From Hamadaea sp. (lineage in GTDB: Bacteria > Actinomycetota > Actinomycetes > Mycobacteriales > Micromonosporaceae): 64,000 nucleotides of DNA. The stretch is from the NCBI RefSeq assembly GCF_013362815.1, contig NZ_JABFVK010000018.1, positions 57,951-121,950 on the forward strand, given 5' to 3'. The position numbers and the translations under genes are program-made. Shown here one piece after another: positions 54,248 through 61,849 of the stretch (positions are counted from its first letter, which is position 1; each line of letters starts with the position of its first letter). Below the pieces are notes generated by a model. It had not been told where the DNA came from and did not search any database. It saw nothing but the letters and a program-made list of their open reading frames with translations.

Positions 54248-54281
54248 GGCTCCAGTCAGGCGCAGGCTCCCGTCAGGCGCG
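54248..54281. repeat. 17-bp tandem duplication at the 3' end of the MATE gene
   Basis: GGCTCCAGTCAGGCGCA (54248-54264) is followed by GGCTCCCGTCAGGCGCG (54265-54281), with two differences. The second copy contains the MATE stop codon (54273-54275). The remaining 153-bp gap towards the M23 gene also has two ATGATC/GATCAT motifs and no gene. Confidence 0.8.
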
Positions 54282-55571
54282 GGCGACCCCGGGCACCGCC
54301 CACGAGCCGTCGCGCAGCCGAAGGAGCAGCGCACCCAGCCGGAGGACGATGAACAGGGTCAGCCCCGCCCACACGCCACCGAGTCCGAGGTCGAGCCACA
54401 ACGCCAGCCAGATGGCGGGCAGGAAACCGCACAGTGCGGCAACGATCGTGAGATTCCGCAGGTAGCGGGCGTCTCCCGCACCGACGAGTACGCCGTCGAG
54501 GGCGAAGACCACTCCGTTGAGCGGGAGCATCCCGATGAACCAGGGCCAGACGATGGCCAGTTGACCGAGTACGTCCGGGTCGTTGCTGAACAGATGCGGT
54601 AACACCGGAGCCAACGCCAGCACCAGGACGCCGAAGATCACTCCGCAGGCGAGCCCGATCTGCCCGATCCGAGTCGCCGTACGCTTCGCGGTGACCACGT
54701 CGCCCGCCCCGAGCGCGGCGCCGACCAGGGATTGCGCCGCTATCGCGATCGCGTCGAGGGCGTACGCGCAGAACATCCAGAGCTGGAGCCCCACTTGATG
54801 GGCGGCGACCGCGGCAGCGCCGAATCTTGCGGCGACCGCCGCCGCGGACAGGAAGCAGAGCTGGAAGGCGAGTCCCCGGACGAGCAGGTCGCGGCCGAGG
54901 ACGAGGTGTTGCCGCAGCATGGCGAGGCGCGGCGCGAGCGGTACGCGTTCCGCGACCAACGCCCGGACGAACAGCGCTCCCCCGACGACCTGAGCGGCGA
55001 CGTTGGCGACGGCGGAACCGGCGAGCCCGAGGCCGGCCGGATAGACCAGCAGCGGGCAGAGGATCGCGGAGAGGACGTTGGCTCCGAGGACGTACCACAG
55101 CGGTCGTTTGGTGTCCTGTACGCCGCGCATCCAGCCGTTGCCTGCGAAGACGAGCAGGATGAACGGAATCCCCAGCGAAGCGATCCGCAGCCACAGTTCG
55201 GCGTGCTCGGCGATCTCGGGATCACCGCTGAGGGCGCGAGTGACCGGCCCGGCCAGCAGCTGGGCGAGGAGCACGAAGCCGAGACCAGCCGCCAGGGCGA
55301 GCCAGGATGCCTGGACGCCCTCTTCCACCGCAGTACGCCGAGAGCCCGCGCCGAAGCTGCGCGCGGCTCTTCCCGTGGTGCCGTACGCGAGGACGTTGCC
55401 GAGCCAGGCGGTCACGGCGAGGATCGTCCCGCCGATCGCGAGCGCGGCTAGTGGCACTCGGCCGAGATGGCCGACCACAGCGGTGTCGACCAGAAGATAG
55501 AGGGGCTCAGCGGCGAGAACTACGAGCGCGGGTAGCGCGAGCGCCGCTATACGCCGAAGGCTGGGGGTCAC
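54273..55571 (-). CDS. MATE family efflux transporter (DinF-like)
   Basis: A 432-aa protein with 12 membrane segments in two six-helix halves, of the MATE family (DinF branch). Early residues PLYLLVDTAVVGHLG and AWLGNVLAYGTTGRAARSFGAG are typical, as is HQVGLQLWMFCAYALDAIAIAAQSLVG in the second half. MATE proteins export cationic drugs in exchange for Na+ or H+. The substrate here is unknown. A MATE gene at this place between nrnA and truB is common in actinobacteria. GTG start. Confidence 0.9.
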   Translation of the reverse strand: MTPSLRRIAALALPALVVLAAEPLYLLVDTAVVGHLGRVPLAALAIGGTILAVTAWLGNVLAYGTTGRAARSFGAGSRRTAVEEGVQASWLALAAGLGFVLLAQLLAGPVTRALSGDPEIAEHAELWLRIASLGIPFILLVFAGNGWMRGVQDTKRPLWYVLGANVLSAILCPLLVYPAGLGLAGSAVANVAAQVVGGALFVRALVAERVPLAPRLAMLRQHLVLGRDLLVRGLAFQLCFLSAAAVAARFGAAAVAAHQVGLQLWMFCAYALDAIAIAAQSLVGAALGAGDVVTAKRTATRIGQIGLACGVIFGVLVLALAPVLPHLFSNDPDVLGQLAIVWPWFIGMLPLNGVVFALDGVLVGAGDARYLRNLTIVAALCGFLPAIWLALWLDLGLGGVWAGLTLFIVLRLGALLLRLRDGSWAVPGVARA

Positions 55572-55626
55572 CCGCCTATGGTGCCGTTCTCCTTGTAAGG
55601 AGTCAATTCGGCAGTGCTAGTTACGG

Positions 55627-55734
55627 CTACTGGCGGGTGTCCATCGACGTCTGCAGGGCACGGCGGATCTGCTCACGCTGTTCGTCGGCGTTCGGCTTGG
55701 GCTTGGCTGGAGCTGACTTAACGTTAGTTTGCAT
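55627..55734 (-). CDS. Possible small protein of 35 aa
   Basis: An ATG at 55734 opens a 35-codon frame ending in TAG, starting MQTNVKSAPAKPKPNADEQ and ending in REQIRRALQTSMDTRQ. The composition (Lys/Pro linker, then an amphipathic charged helix) looks like a protein, unlike the Arg-rich shadow frames nearby. The DNA around its start is unusually AT-rich for the window, with an AGTTTTGC...GCAAACT dyad (55722-55743 region) that spans the start codon. I recognise no family. No clear ribosome-binding site is seen. The rest of the 347-bp gap holds a palindrome and a 16-bp repeat. Confidence 0.45.
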   Translation of the reverse strand: MQTNVKSAPAKPKPNADEQREQIRRALQTSMDTRQ

Positions 55735-55827
55735 AGTTCGCAAAACTATCGTTCAGGTCCACATGCAGGAACACCTTTCCCACATCCTGAACGTCGGGCG
55801 TACGACAGACCCTGCGACAACCCCTGC

Positions 55828-55882
55828 AGATCACGGTTATGCATGCGATCTTGGGCACCGGAAGCATGGATATCCGTGATCT
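55828..55882. repeat. GATC-bounded inverted repeat
   Basis: AGATCACGG (55828-55836) and CCGTGATCT (55874-55882) are a perfect 9-bp inverted repeat. The GATC-to-GATC length is 53 bp, equal to those at 31187 and 58236. The interior holds a weaker ATGCAT/GCAT dyad. Confidence 0.7.
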
Positions 55883-55918
55883 AGCGCCCAAAGCCGGGAG
55901 CGCCCAAAGCCGGGAGCG
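55883..55918. repeat. 16-bp tandem duplication next to the DUF6186-like stop
   Basis: AGCGCCCAAAGCCGGG occurs twice, at 55883-55898 and 55899-55914, followed by AGCGC leading into the stop codon of the next minus-strand gene (55919-55921). Confidence 0.8.
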
Positions 55919-56125
55919 CTAGCGCGCGAGAAAGTGCCAGCCGACCCACCACCAGAAGCCGAAGACGGCGATCCGCCCGACGGGGATGCGCCCGACTTCG
56001 TGGGTCATGACGACGGCGGCCATGTCGCCGAGGGTCGGGATGCGACGCGTACGCCGAGCGGCCCATTCGATGGCGATGATGAGCAGGCCGGCGAGGATGA
56101 ATCCGGCGATGGCGAGCAGTCTCAT
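55919..56125 (-). CDS. Small membrane protein (DUF6186-like)
   Basis: A 68-aa protein with one clear N-terminal membrane segment (LLAIAGFILAGLLIIAIEWA). A basic stretch (ARRTRRIPTLGDMAAVVM) and a C-terminal FGFWWWVGWHFLAR follow. The closing W-W-W-x-G-W-H-F pattern is what I associate with actinobacterial DUF6186 proteins; this is from memory. Its ATG overlaps the stop of the upstream gene (ATGA at 56122-56125). Function is unknown. Confidence 0.78.
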   Translation of the reverse strand: MRLLAIAGFILAGLLIIAIEWAARRTRRIPTLGDMAAVVMTHEVGRIPVGRIAVFGFWWWVGWHFLAR

Positions 56126-56526
56126 CGGCGTACCAGCCCCCAGAATCCGGCGAGCCAGCCGAAGTAGAAGATCGTGCGCGGCAGGTAGTTGTCGAGCAGC
56201 GGATCGGCGAGCAGCGACAGCGTCGGGTAGTTCTTGTCGTCGCCGATCGCGAAGGTGCTCAGTTCGAAGACCACGAAGACGCCGACCGGCAGCAGCCACC
56301 AGGCGAGCCCGGCGGGGAGGCGGCGCGGGGCCGGCCGGCGGGGGACGCGCTGGCCGAGCCCGAGGTACATCATCACGGCACCGAGGGTGAAGACGTAGAC
56401 GTTGGCTTCCAGGGAGAAGGACGGAAGCAGGCCGCCCAGCAGCGACAGGAACGCGAAGATCGGCAGCATGACGGCCGGGCGCGACCAGGCCGGCGCGCTC
56501 GGAACGGCAAGTTCCGGGTGATCCAT
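56122..56526 (-). CDS. Unknown four-segment membrane protein
   Basis: A 134-aa protein with about four membrane segments (MLPIFAFLSLLGGLLPSF, VYVFTLGAVMMYLGLG, LAWWLLPVGVFVVFELSTFA and a final TIFYFGWLAGFWG). I do not recognise a family. Its overlap with the DUF6186-like gene makes a two-gene unit downstream of nrnA, with 40 bp between. Confidence 0.8.
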   Translation of the reverse strand: MDHPELAVPSAPAWSRPAVMLPIFAFLSLLGGLLPSFSLEANVYVFTLGAVMMYLGLGQRVPRRPAPRRLPAGLAWWLLPVGVFVVFELSTFAIGDDKNYPTLSLLADPLLDNYLPRTIFYFGWLAGFWGLVRR

Positions 56527-56566
56527 GACTCGATTGTGGCTGGTTCACCCCGGCCCGGGGAGGGTT

Positions 56567-57544
56567 TTATTCCCCTAATGCGATCCTTATCCGGTCCATG
56601 ATCTCCGCCGGAGTGCCGTAGCCGGTGAACCCGGCCGCAGCGCGGTGACCACCGCCGCCGAGGGCGACGGCGACCCGGCTGAGGTCGACTCCGCCCCGGC
56701 TACGCATCGACACTGACCATTCGGCCGGGCCGACCTGCTTCAACAGGCAGGCCACGTCGGCCTCGGCAGCGCAGCGGATTCCGTCGATGAGCCCCTCGAG
56801 GACGTACGGCGCTTGACCGTGCCGCTCGAGGTCGGCCAGGCTGGCTGCGCTCCAGACGAGGCGGTTCTCCGGCTCCAGGACCGCCCGGCTGAGCACCTCG
56901 CCGTAGAGCTTGACCGCGCCGAACGGGCGCGTGTCGAACACCCGGCTTGAGATCTCCCCCGGGTCGAGCCCGGTCTCCAGCAGGTCGGCCGCCAGCCGGT
57001 GCACTTCGGGGGTGGTGAGGGCGTACTTGAACGAGCCGGTGTCGGTGATGACGCCGATGTAGAGGCACTCGGCGATCTGGAGGTCCAGCGGTACGCCGAG
57101 CCGGGAGATCAGCTCCGCAGCCACCACGGCAGTGGCGGCCGCACCGCTGTCCACCAGGGGAATGTCACCGAATCCGGTGTAGCTGGCGTGATGGTCCAGC
57201 ACGATCGTCGGCACTTCACCGAGCAACGACGCGTACGCACCCAGGCGCGATTCCGCCGCAGCGTCCAGCGTCACCATGAGCACCGGCGCCTCCGGCGAAT
57301 CGACCAGCAGGTCGAGGCCGGGAAGCACGAGGAACGGCTCCGGGAGCGCCGACGGCCCGGGATAGGTCGCCTGGACCTTGGTCGCGCCGAGTTTCCGCAG
57401 CGCCTGCCCGACCGCCAGCATGCTGCCGAGCGCGTCGCCGTCCGGGTTGACGTGGCAGACGAGCAGGATGGGATCGCCGGCCGCGACAGCCGTACGCAGA
57501 GCGCCGGTCGCCGCGGCCCACCGGTCTTCGGTGATCTCTCCCAT
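56567..57544 (-). CDS. nrnA: DHH/DHHA1 phosphoesterase NrnA (oligoribonuclease / pAp phosphatase)
   Basis: NrnA degrades very short RNAs (nanoRNA) and dephosphorylates pAp. The 325-aa product has the DHH-domain metal motifs HVNPDGDALGSM (31-42) and DHHASYTGFG, and the DHHA1 motif GGGGHRAAAGF near residue 307. It completes the RNA-decay path of RNase Y, RNase J and PNPase by clearing the last 2-5 nt fragments. Its ATG overlaps the rbfA stop by one base (TGATG), so translation is coupled. Confidence 0.94.
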   Translation of the reverse strand: MGEITEDRWAAATGALRTAVAAGDPILLVCHVNPDGDALGSMLAVGQALRKLGATKVQATYPGPSALPEPFLVLPGLDLLVDSPEAPVLMVTLDAAAESRLGAYASLLGEVPTIVLDHHASYTGFGDIPLVDSGAAATAVVAAELISRLGVPLDLQIAECLYIGVITDTGSFKYALTTPEVHRLAADLLETGLDPGEISSRVFDTRPFGAVKLYGEVLSRAVLEPENRLVWSAASLADLERHGQAPYVLEGLIDGIRCAAEADVACLLKQVGPAEWSVSMRSRGGVDLSRVAVALGGGGHRAAAGFTGYGTPAEIMDRIRIALGE

Positions 57545-58029
57545 CAGCGACGCGCCGCCGCGTCCTCGGCCTCTTCGAGATCCTCGTCGTCGGCGAACTC
57601 GGACTCCTCGTCCTCCTCCACCTTGTAGGGCTGGGCGTCACCGGCGTACTCGGCGCCCTCGGCCAGCTTGTGGACCTCGCGATCGCGCAGACGCGCCTCG
57701 GCGAGCAGGTCGTCGATGTGCTTGACATGCTCCTGGACGTCGTCGAGCACGAACTCCAGCGACGGCGAGTGGCGCAGACCCAGCGCCCGGCCGACGGAGC
57801 CGCGGAGCATGCCCTTGGCGCTGTCGAGAGCGGCGGCGGTGCCGGCCTTGGCCTCGGCGTCGCCGAGCACGGTGTAGAAGATGGTGGCTTCACGCAGGTC
57901 GGCGGTGAGCCGGGCGTCAGTGATCGTGATCATGCCCAACCGAGGGTCCTTGATCTGCGTCCGCACCGCCGACGCCACCAGTTCCCGCACCCGCTCGGCG
58001 TGCCGTCGCACCTTAGCAGGATCGGACAT
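57544..58029 (-). CDS. rbfA: Ribosome-binding factor A
   Basis: RbfA binds the immature 30S subunit and helps 16S rRNA 5'-end processing. From ATG 58029, which is preceded by GGAGG, it has 161 aa. The fold shows as RHAERVRELVASAVRTQIKD, PRLGMITITDARLTADLREA and FVLDDVQEHVKHIDDLL. A C-terminal acidic tail (EEDEESEFADDEDLEEAED) of about 25 residues extends it beyond the E. coli length. A long upstream frame extension is not used. It forms an operon with nrnA. Confidence 0.95.
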   Translation of the reverse strand: MSDPAKVRRHAERVRELVASAVRTQIKDPRLGMITITDARLTADLREATIFYTVLGDAEAKAGTAAALDSAKGMLRGSVGRALGLRHSPSLEFVLDDVQEHVKHIDDLLAEARLRDREVHKLAEGAEYAGDAQPYKVEEDEESEFADDEDLEEAEDAAARR

Positions 58030-58176
58030 CTCGCCACCTCCACACGTATCGGACAGCGGAGAAGGAACGAAACGGGTGTCTCGCCGGATCGTCCGGATCT
58101 CCGGCCACCAGATTACCCGGCCAGTCTGTACCCACCGGCCGCCGTGATCACCCAGCGGACCGCCGCCCCGATCGCC

Positions 58177-58236
58177 GCCGGATGAGCGCCGGACCGCCGC
58201 CGAATAAGCGCCGGACCGCCGCCGGATGAGCGCTGG
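58177..58236. repeat. 22-bp tandem repeat, about 2.7 copies
   Basis: Units GCCGGATGAGCGCCGGACCGCC-type start at 58177, 58199 and 58221. The third copy is cut short by the large palindrome that begins at 58230, so the two repeats are fused. Confidence 0.82.
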
Positions 58237-58294
58237 ATCAGGGTTCTGGGTCGAATCTTCGTCCATGATTCGACCCAGAACCCTGATCCAGCGC
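58230..58294. repeat. Perfect palindrome with 28-bp arms
   Basis: The left arm 58230-58257 and right arm 58267-58294 are perfectly complementary over 28 bases (starting GCGCTGGATCAGGGTTCTGG), with a 9-base loop TTCGTCCAT. GATC to GATC is 53 bp. It lies between the DUF503 stop and rbfA, reading on the minus strand, and may terminate the DUF503 transcript. It is the longest perfect hairpin I found in the window. Confidence 0.92.
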
Positions 58295-58311
58295 GCCGAA
58301 GACCCCGGCGG

Positions 58312-58608
58312 CTAGAAGTCGTCGTCGCCGATCACCCGGCGCTTGACCGAGAGCAGCTCCACCTCGGGCCGCCCGGCGACCGCCCGCTCGCAGTGGTCCA
58401 GGATCTCGCGGACATGCGCGGCGTCGGCGGCGACCACCGCCACCCCCAGCTGAGCGCGTCCGTGCCGGTCCTGGTCGCCGACCTCGGCCGCGCTCACCTC
58501 GTACTTGCGGAGCACGGCGAGAATCGGGCGCAGGTAACCCCGCTTGTCCTTCAGCGACCGCGAGTCACCCGGCAACAACAGGTCGAATAGCGCAGTTCCA
58601 GTGAACAC
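58312..58608 (-). CDS. DUF503 family protein
   Basis: A 98-aa protein with the DUF503 pattern: an N-terminal strand (TALFDLLLPGDSRSLKDKRG), helix YLRPILAVLRKYEVSAAEV, and strands VAVVAADAAHVREILDHCER and EVELLSVKRRVI. The gene sits between infB and rbfA in many bacteria. A role in ribosome biogenesis is suggested only by that position. GTG start. Confidence 0.92.
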   Translation of the reverse strand: MFTGTALFDLLLPGDSRSLKDKRGYLRPILAVLRKYEVSAAEVGDQDRHGRAQLGVAVVAADAAHVREILDHCERAVAGRPEVELLSVKRRVIGDDDF

Positions 58609-58619
58609 GAAGATCCATG

Positions 58620-59627
58620 TTACGAGCGCCGGGCCACCAACACGTCACGAGTTATTCCTTGGTCGACCCAGTGCTCCAGCCCAGCCGGCTCGAACACCGC
58701 CAGACCGTGCCGCTCCAGCAGCTCCACCGCCTGCTCGCGCGGCGCGACGTGCGTGTTCCACGACAGGCCCACGGCTCCCCCGGGCCGGATCAGCTCGATC
58801 CACCCGGGCAACGCGGCCGACAAGAGCTCCGCGGGTCCTCGCTCCAATCCCTTGCTTGTACGCGAGCCGTGGACCACGCCGTAGGGAAGATCTGCCACCA
58901 GTAGATCGGCGACCTGCCGCTTCATCAGCGCCCGGGCGGCGGTCGTGTCCGACTCGAAGAACGTCAGGCGCTTGTCGTCAGAGGTGAATTCGACGTCGAA
59001 CCGGCGGCCGAGTTTGCGGCCCTCTCGGCGTACGGGGGTGATCTCGGCGCGGTGCTTCACCCGCTTCCGCCGGAGCCACGTCTTCAAGAACGCGGCGTAC
59101 GCCTCGAAGTCCTTCCCGTCGATCTCGATGCCGATCGGGTTCCACCCGTACATGAGCGCCTGGTTCAGCGTCGTCCCGCGCCCGGCGACCGGGTCCAGCA
59201 CGGTGAAGGTACGCGAGCCGAACTCGCTGCCCCAGGCGCTGGCCAGGGCGGTCACGTTCAGCAGGAGCTTGGTGAAGTTCTCGTTGGTCTTCCCGGAGTA
59301 CTTCGGAATCGTGATCAAGTCGTCGTCGAACTTGTCCAGCCCCGGCGTCGCGATCGGGCGCAGCAGATCGCCGGAGACCAGCTCGAACAGGGCGAGCCCG
59401 CTGGAGAGGTTGCCGAGCACGGCCAGGTCCGCCGAGCTCAGCGGCTCTTCGGTGGCGAAGACGAGATACGTCTGCCCGCCGAGATCGCGCGGCGAGGCCG
59501 GGCCGAGCCGATCCTCCAGCGCTCCCGTGGAGAACGCGGCCAGCTCGGCTCTCGTCAGGTCGGGCGCGGACTGTGTGTAGACCCGGTTGGCGGACGGCGC
59601 GACGAGCAGCGCGTATTCAGTTCCCAC
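58620..59627 (-). CDS. TRM11-like SAM-dependent methyltransferase
   Basis: A 335-aa protein. The N-terminal 130 residues are less conserved. The Rossmann methyltransferase domain has the SAM motif DPVAGRGTT (145-153), followed by GIEIDGKD as the acidic loop and DLPYG (246-250) as the catalytic motif IV (D-x-P-Y). This pattern matches the TRM11/RNA guanine-N2 methyltransferase group, so a tRNA or rRNA guanosine is the likely substrate. A THUMP domain is not clear. It lies 11 bp upstream of DUF503 on the same strand, among translation genes. Confidence 0.85.
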   Translation of the reverse strand: MGTEYALLVAPSANRVYTQSAPDLTRAELAAFSTGALEDRLGPASPRDLGGQTYLVFATEEPLSSADLAVLGNLSSGLALFELVSGDLLRPIATPGLDKFDDDLITIPKYSGKTNENFTKLLLNVTALASAWGSEFGSRTFTVLDPVAGRGTTLNQALMYGWNPIGIEIDGKDFEAYAAFLKTWLRRKRVKHRAEITPVRREGRKLGRRFDVEFTSDDKRLTFFESDTTAARALMKRQVADLLVADLPYGVVHGSRTSKGLERGPAELLSAALPGWIELIRPGGAVGLSWNTHVAPREQAVELLERHGLAVFEPAGLEHWVDQGITRDVLVARRS

Positions 59628-59639
59628 AAGGCAGACAGC

Positions 59640-60317
59640 CTACCGGGCCGTAGACCACGCCCTCGCATACCAACCCAGCCACCGGTGTGGCTGGTAGGTC
59701 TCCGCGCCCCGGCCGACCGCCTGCGCGATGGTGACGACAGGCGGCAACGGCAGTCGCCAGCCGGCCGGCGGCAGCCCGCCCTCGGGAGGGGCCAGCGTCT
59801 GCCAATACGGCCGCAGCTTCGGGTACGCCTCGATCGCGGCCAACTGCCGCGGATAGATCTCCAGCGCGATCCGCCGTTTGCCGCTGATCTGCAGCACCTC
59901 GTGGGCCTGATCGTTGAGGAAGTCCGCGACCCGTCCCTTCACCTCGTCCTGCACCGAGGACGGGATGTGCAGCTTCGGCTTCGCGTCCTGCGGAGCCTGT
60001 TCGTACGCGATCCCGACGGCGACGACGTCGTCCCAGCGGATGAGCACATGCCGGGAGCCATGCCAGAATCGCAGTCCGGCGGCGTCGAACTCCAGGCTGC
60101 GCCCGCGCAGGAAGACGGGGAGCTTGATCAGCAGAAAGATCAGGACCAGACCGAAGATCCCGCCGATGACATAGCCGAGCGGCGCGTCCGGCTCCTGAAT
60201 GGATCCTTTGACGGCGACGAAGGTGATCCAGCCGAGAAACACCACCATGCCGAGGGCGAGGACCACATTGGACCGTCCAAGCCCTACTTTCACCGAGGAC
60301 GAGGGGCTGCCGTTCAT
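59640..60317 (-). CDS. Unknown membrane protein with PH-like domain
   Basis: A 225-aa protein with two N-terminal membrane segments (VVLALGMVVFLGWITFVAV and YVIGGIFGLVLIFLLIKLPVFL). A soluble domain follows with the strand pattern LEFDAAGLRFWHGSRHVLIR, WDDVVAVGI and SGKRRIALEIYPRQL, resembling a bacterial PH fold. I cannot name a family with confidence. It lies between the TRM11-like gene and a zinc-ribbon protein that may also hold a PH-like segment. Confidence 0.72.
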   Translation of the reverse strand: MNGSPSSSVKVGLGRSNVVLALGMVVFLGWITFVAVKGSIQEPDAPLGYVIGGIFGLVLIFLLIKLPVFLRGRSLEFDAAGLRFWHGSRHVLIRWDDVVAVGIAYEQAPQDAKPKLHIPSSVQDEVKGRVADFLNDQAHEVLQISGKRRIALEIYPRQLAAIEAYPKLRPYWQTLAPPEGGLPPAGWRLPLPPVVTIAQAVGRGAETYQPHRWLGWYARAWSTAR

Positions 60318-60333
60318 AGCGGCCGATGCTAAC

Positions 60334-61620
60334 TCACCGTCGCACGTGCTGGGTCCACTGCCGTCCGTCCCACCACCGGGCGGGCGCCTGCCGCCAGGGA
60401 TCGGGGTACCAGCCGGGCGGCCGTTGCTGCGGCACCGAACGCGGCGGCACAGGTGGTCGGGGCGGAGGCGCAGGCGACGGGAGCGGAGGAGGTGACGGCG
60501 GCAGCGGTGCCGGTGAGATCGGCAGAACCGGTGGCTCCCAGGGCAGACCCGTCAGTTCGCAGACGAGCTGATGCAGACCGGGCGCGGTGAAGTCGCAGAC
60601 GCGCCCGCTCAGGTTCACCCCGTTGCCCTTGAAGCGGTTGAACACCAGTGGAGCCTCATCGCGTACCAGTAGGGCCAAAACCTGCTGGCCCGGCGACCCG
60701 GACAGGTGCACGGCCGTGACCTGAGGCCAGCGCACCGTGCCGCCCACGGTCTTGGACGTCATGACCTCGTGCGCCCAGCCGAGCCCACCGGTCGTGAACA
60801 GCAGCGCGACGCCGCGCATCGTGTCGGCCGGGCGTCCGCAGCGGACCAAACCGATCAGCTCGTCCTCGGCCGCGAGCCCGGCGATCAGCAGCTCCTTCTG
60901 GCCGCCGTAGAGGGAGTTCTCGAGCTGACCGGCGGCGACGCCCAGCCGTTCGGCCGCGTATGCCATTCGCCCCGCGGCGACGGCCTGCGCGCGCGGCGTC
61001 CACAGCGTTCGAGCGTCCCGGCCGACCGGGAAGTCCACCCCACAGTCGGGGCAGGCGACGAGAACGGACTCCTCCCGCATGGCCCGGCAGTTCGGGCAGA
61101 ACGTGACGGCATGCGAGTCGAATTCGATCCCGTCGCAGCGTACGCAGCCCGGCAGATCCGCCTGCACGTCGGCGCGGATCTTGCCCATCCCGCCGACGAA
61201 ACGCACAACCGCTAGCACCGGATTCTCCGCGAGCATGCCGACGCTCTCGATGATCGTCTCGGCGACCTCGCCGGACTTGCCGGCCGCCTTGGTGGGCCGG
61301 GCCGGATTGACGAGCTTCTCGGCAGCGAGTCCACATGCGACGCAGACCGGCCGGATCCGCAGCGGCAGCGCGGCCCGGATGAGCGTCTGGTTCCGCAGCA
61401 GATCGAGACAGTCCGCCTCGGCCTCGCTGAGCTGGATGTCCGCGTCGCCGGCGAGTGACTCGCCGAGCCGATCGAGCGCCTCCACGGCCAGTGGCGGCCC
61501 CGCGACCGTCGGCCGGCGTCGGACCATCATCGCCAGCTCCCGGTAGGCGGCGATCTCTTCGATCCGCAGATATAGCGCGCGGTCGTCACCCGCGCTGATC
61601 ACGACGCCCGGCCGCTCCAC
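60334..61620 (-). CDS. Unknown protein: zinc ribbons + DUF2510 tail
   Basis: A 428-aa soluble protein. The N-terminal 85 residues are helical. Several Cys pairs follow: VCVACG (about 92-97), CVRCDG, FCPNCRAMRE and ACPDCGVDFP (between about 158 and 190), consistent with zinc ribbons. Next is a helical segment and a strand-rich region, GGTVRWPQVTAVHLSGSPGQQ, that could be a PH-like fold. A Pro-rich linker (about 360-400) leads to a C-terminal DUF2510 motif, PPGWYPDPWRQAPARWWDG followed by RQWTQHVR. DUF2510 usually occurs in actinobacterial membrane-associated proteins. GTG start. No function can be assigned. Confidence 0.75.
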   Translation of the reverse strand: MERPGVVISAGDDRALYLRIEEIAAYRELAMMVRRRPTVAGPPLAVEALDRLGESLAGDADIQLSEAEADCLDLLRNQTLIRAALPLRIRPVCVACGLAAEKLVNPARPTKAAGKSGEVAETIIESVGMLAENPVLAVVRFVGGMGKIRADVQADLPGCVRCDGIEFDSHAVTFCPNCRAMREESVLVACPDCGVDFPVGRDARTLWTPRAQAVAAGRMAYAAERLGVAAGQLENSLYGGQKELLIAGLAAEDELIGLVRCGRPADTMRGVALLFTTGGLGWAHEVMTSKTVGGTVRWPQVTAVHLSGSPGQQVLALLVRDEAPLVFNRFKGNGVNLSGRVCDFTAPGLHQLVCELTGLPWEPPVLPISPAPLPPSPPPLPSPAPPPRPPVPPRSVPQQRPPGWYPDPWRQAPARWWDGRQWTQHVRR

Positions 61621-61713
61621 GGCGCGATGGTAGTGCCGGCCGGCCGCTCAGCCAGTCGGCTCCCCGACACCCTCGCCCACCCCTTCCCGTTGATCATGGA
61701 CTTAGAGCCTCTT

Positions 61714-61779
61714 GGCGGAGATCAACGGAGAAAATGTGGGGCTATGGCACCGCGAATCTTCCGCTGATCATGGCCGCCC
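61714..61779 (-). repeat. Dispersed 50-bp repeat A, copy 4 (66-bp exact block)
   Basis: The exact reverse complement of 4316-4381 over 66 bp; the 50-bp GATC-to-GATC element is 61720-61769. Just upstream CGTTGATC (61688-61695) pairs with GATCAACG (61720-61727), so two palindromes share one GATC. The 229-bp gap from the zinc-ribbon gene to infB holds nothing else except the infB terminator. Confidence 0.9.
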
Positions 61780-61800
61780 ATGATCGTTGGGCGCAAAAGA

Positions 61801-61826
61801 GGGGCGGCCACCCGAAGGTGACCGCC
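61801..61826 (-). terminator. infB terminator hairpin
   Basis: GGGGCGGCCACC (61801-61812) pairs with GGTGACCGCCCC (61815-61826) with one mismatch, starting 24 bp after the infB stop on the minus strand. The loop is very short as drawn, so the top of the stem probably opens. Confidence 0.65.
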
Positions 61827-61849
61827 CCGCCGTACTCAGCGAGCGAGCG

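Noticed and set aside
55919..56548. A single 209-aa gene covering both small membrane proteins
   Set aside because: The first two thirds of that frame are an Arg/Pro-rich shadow. The 134-aa frame over the same DNA has clear membrane segments, and the 68-aa gene starts at the ATGA overlap.
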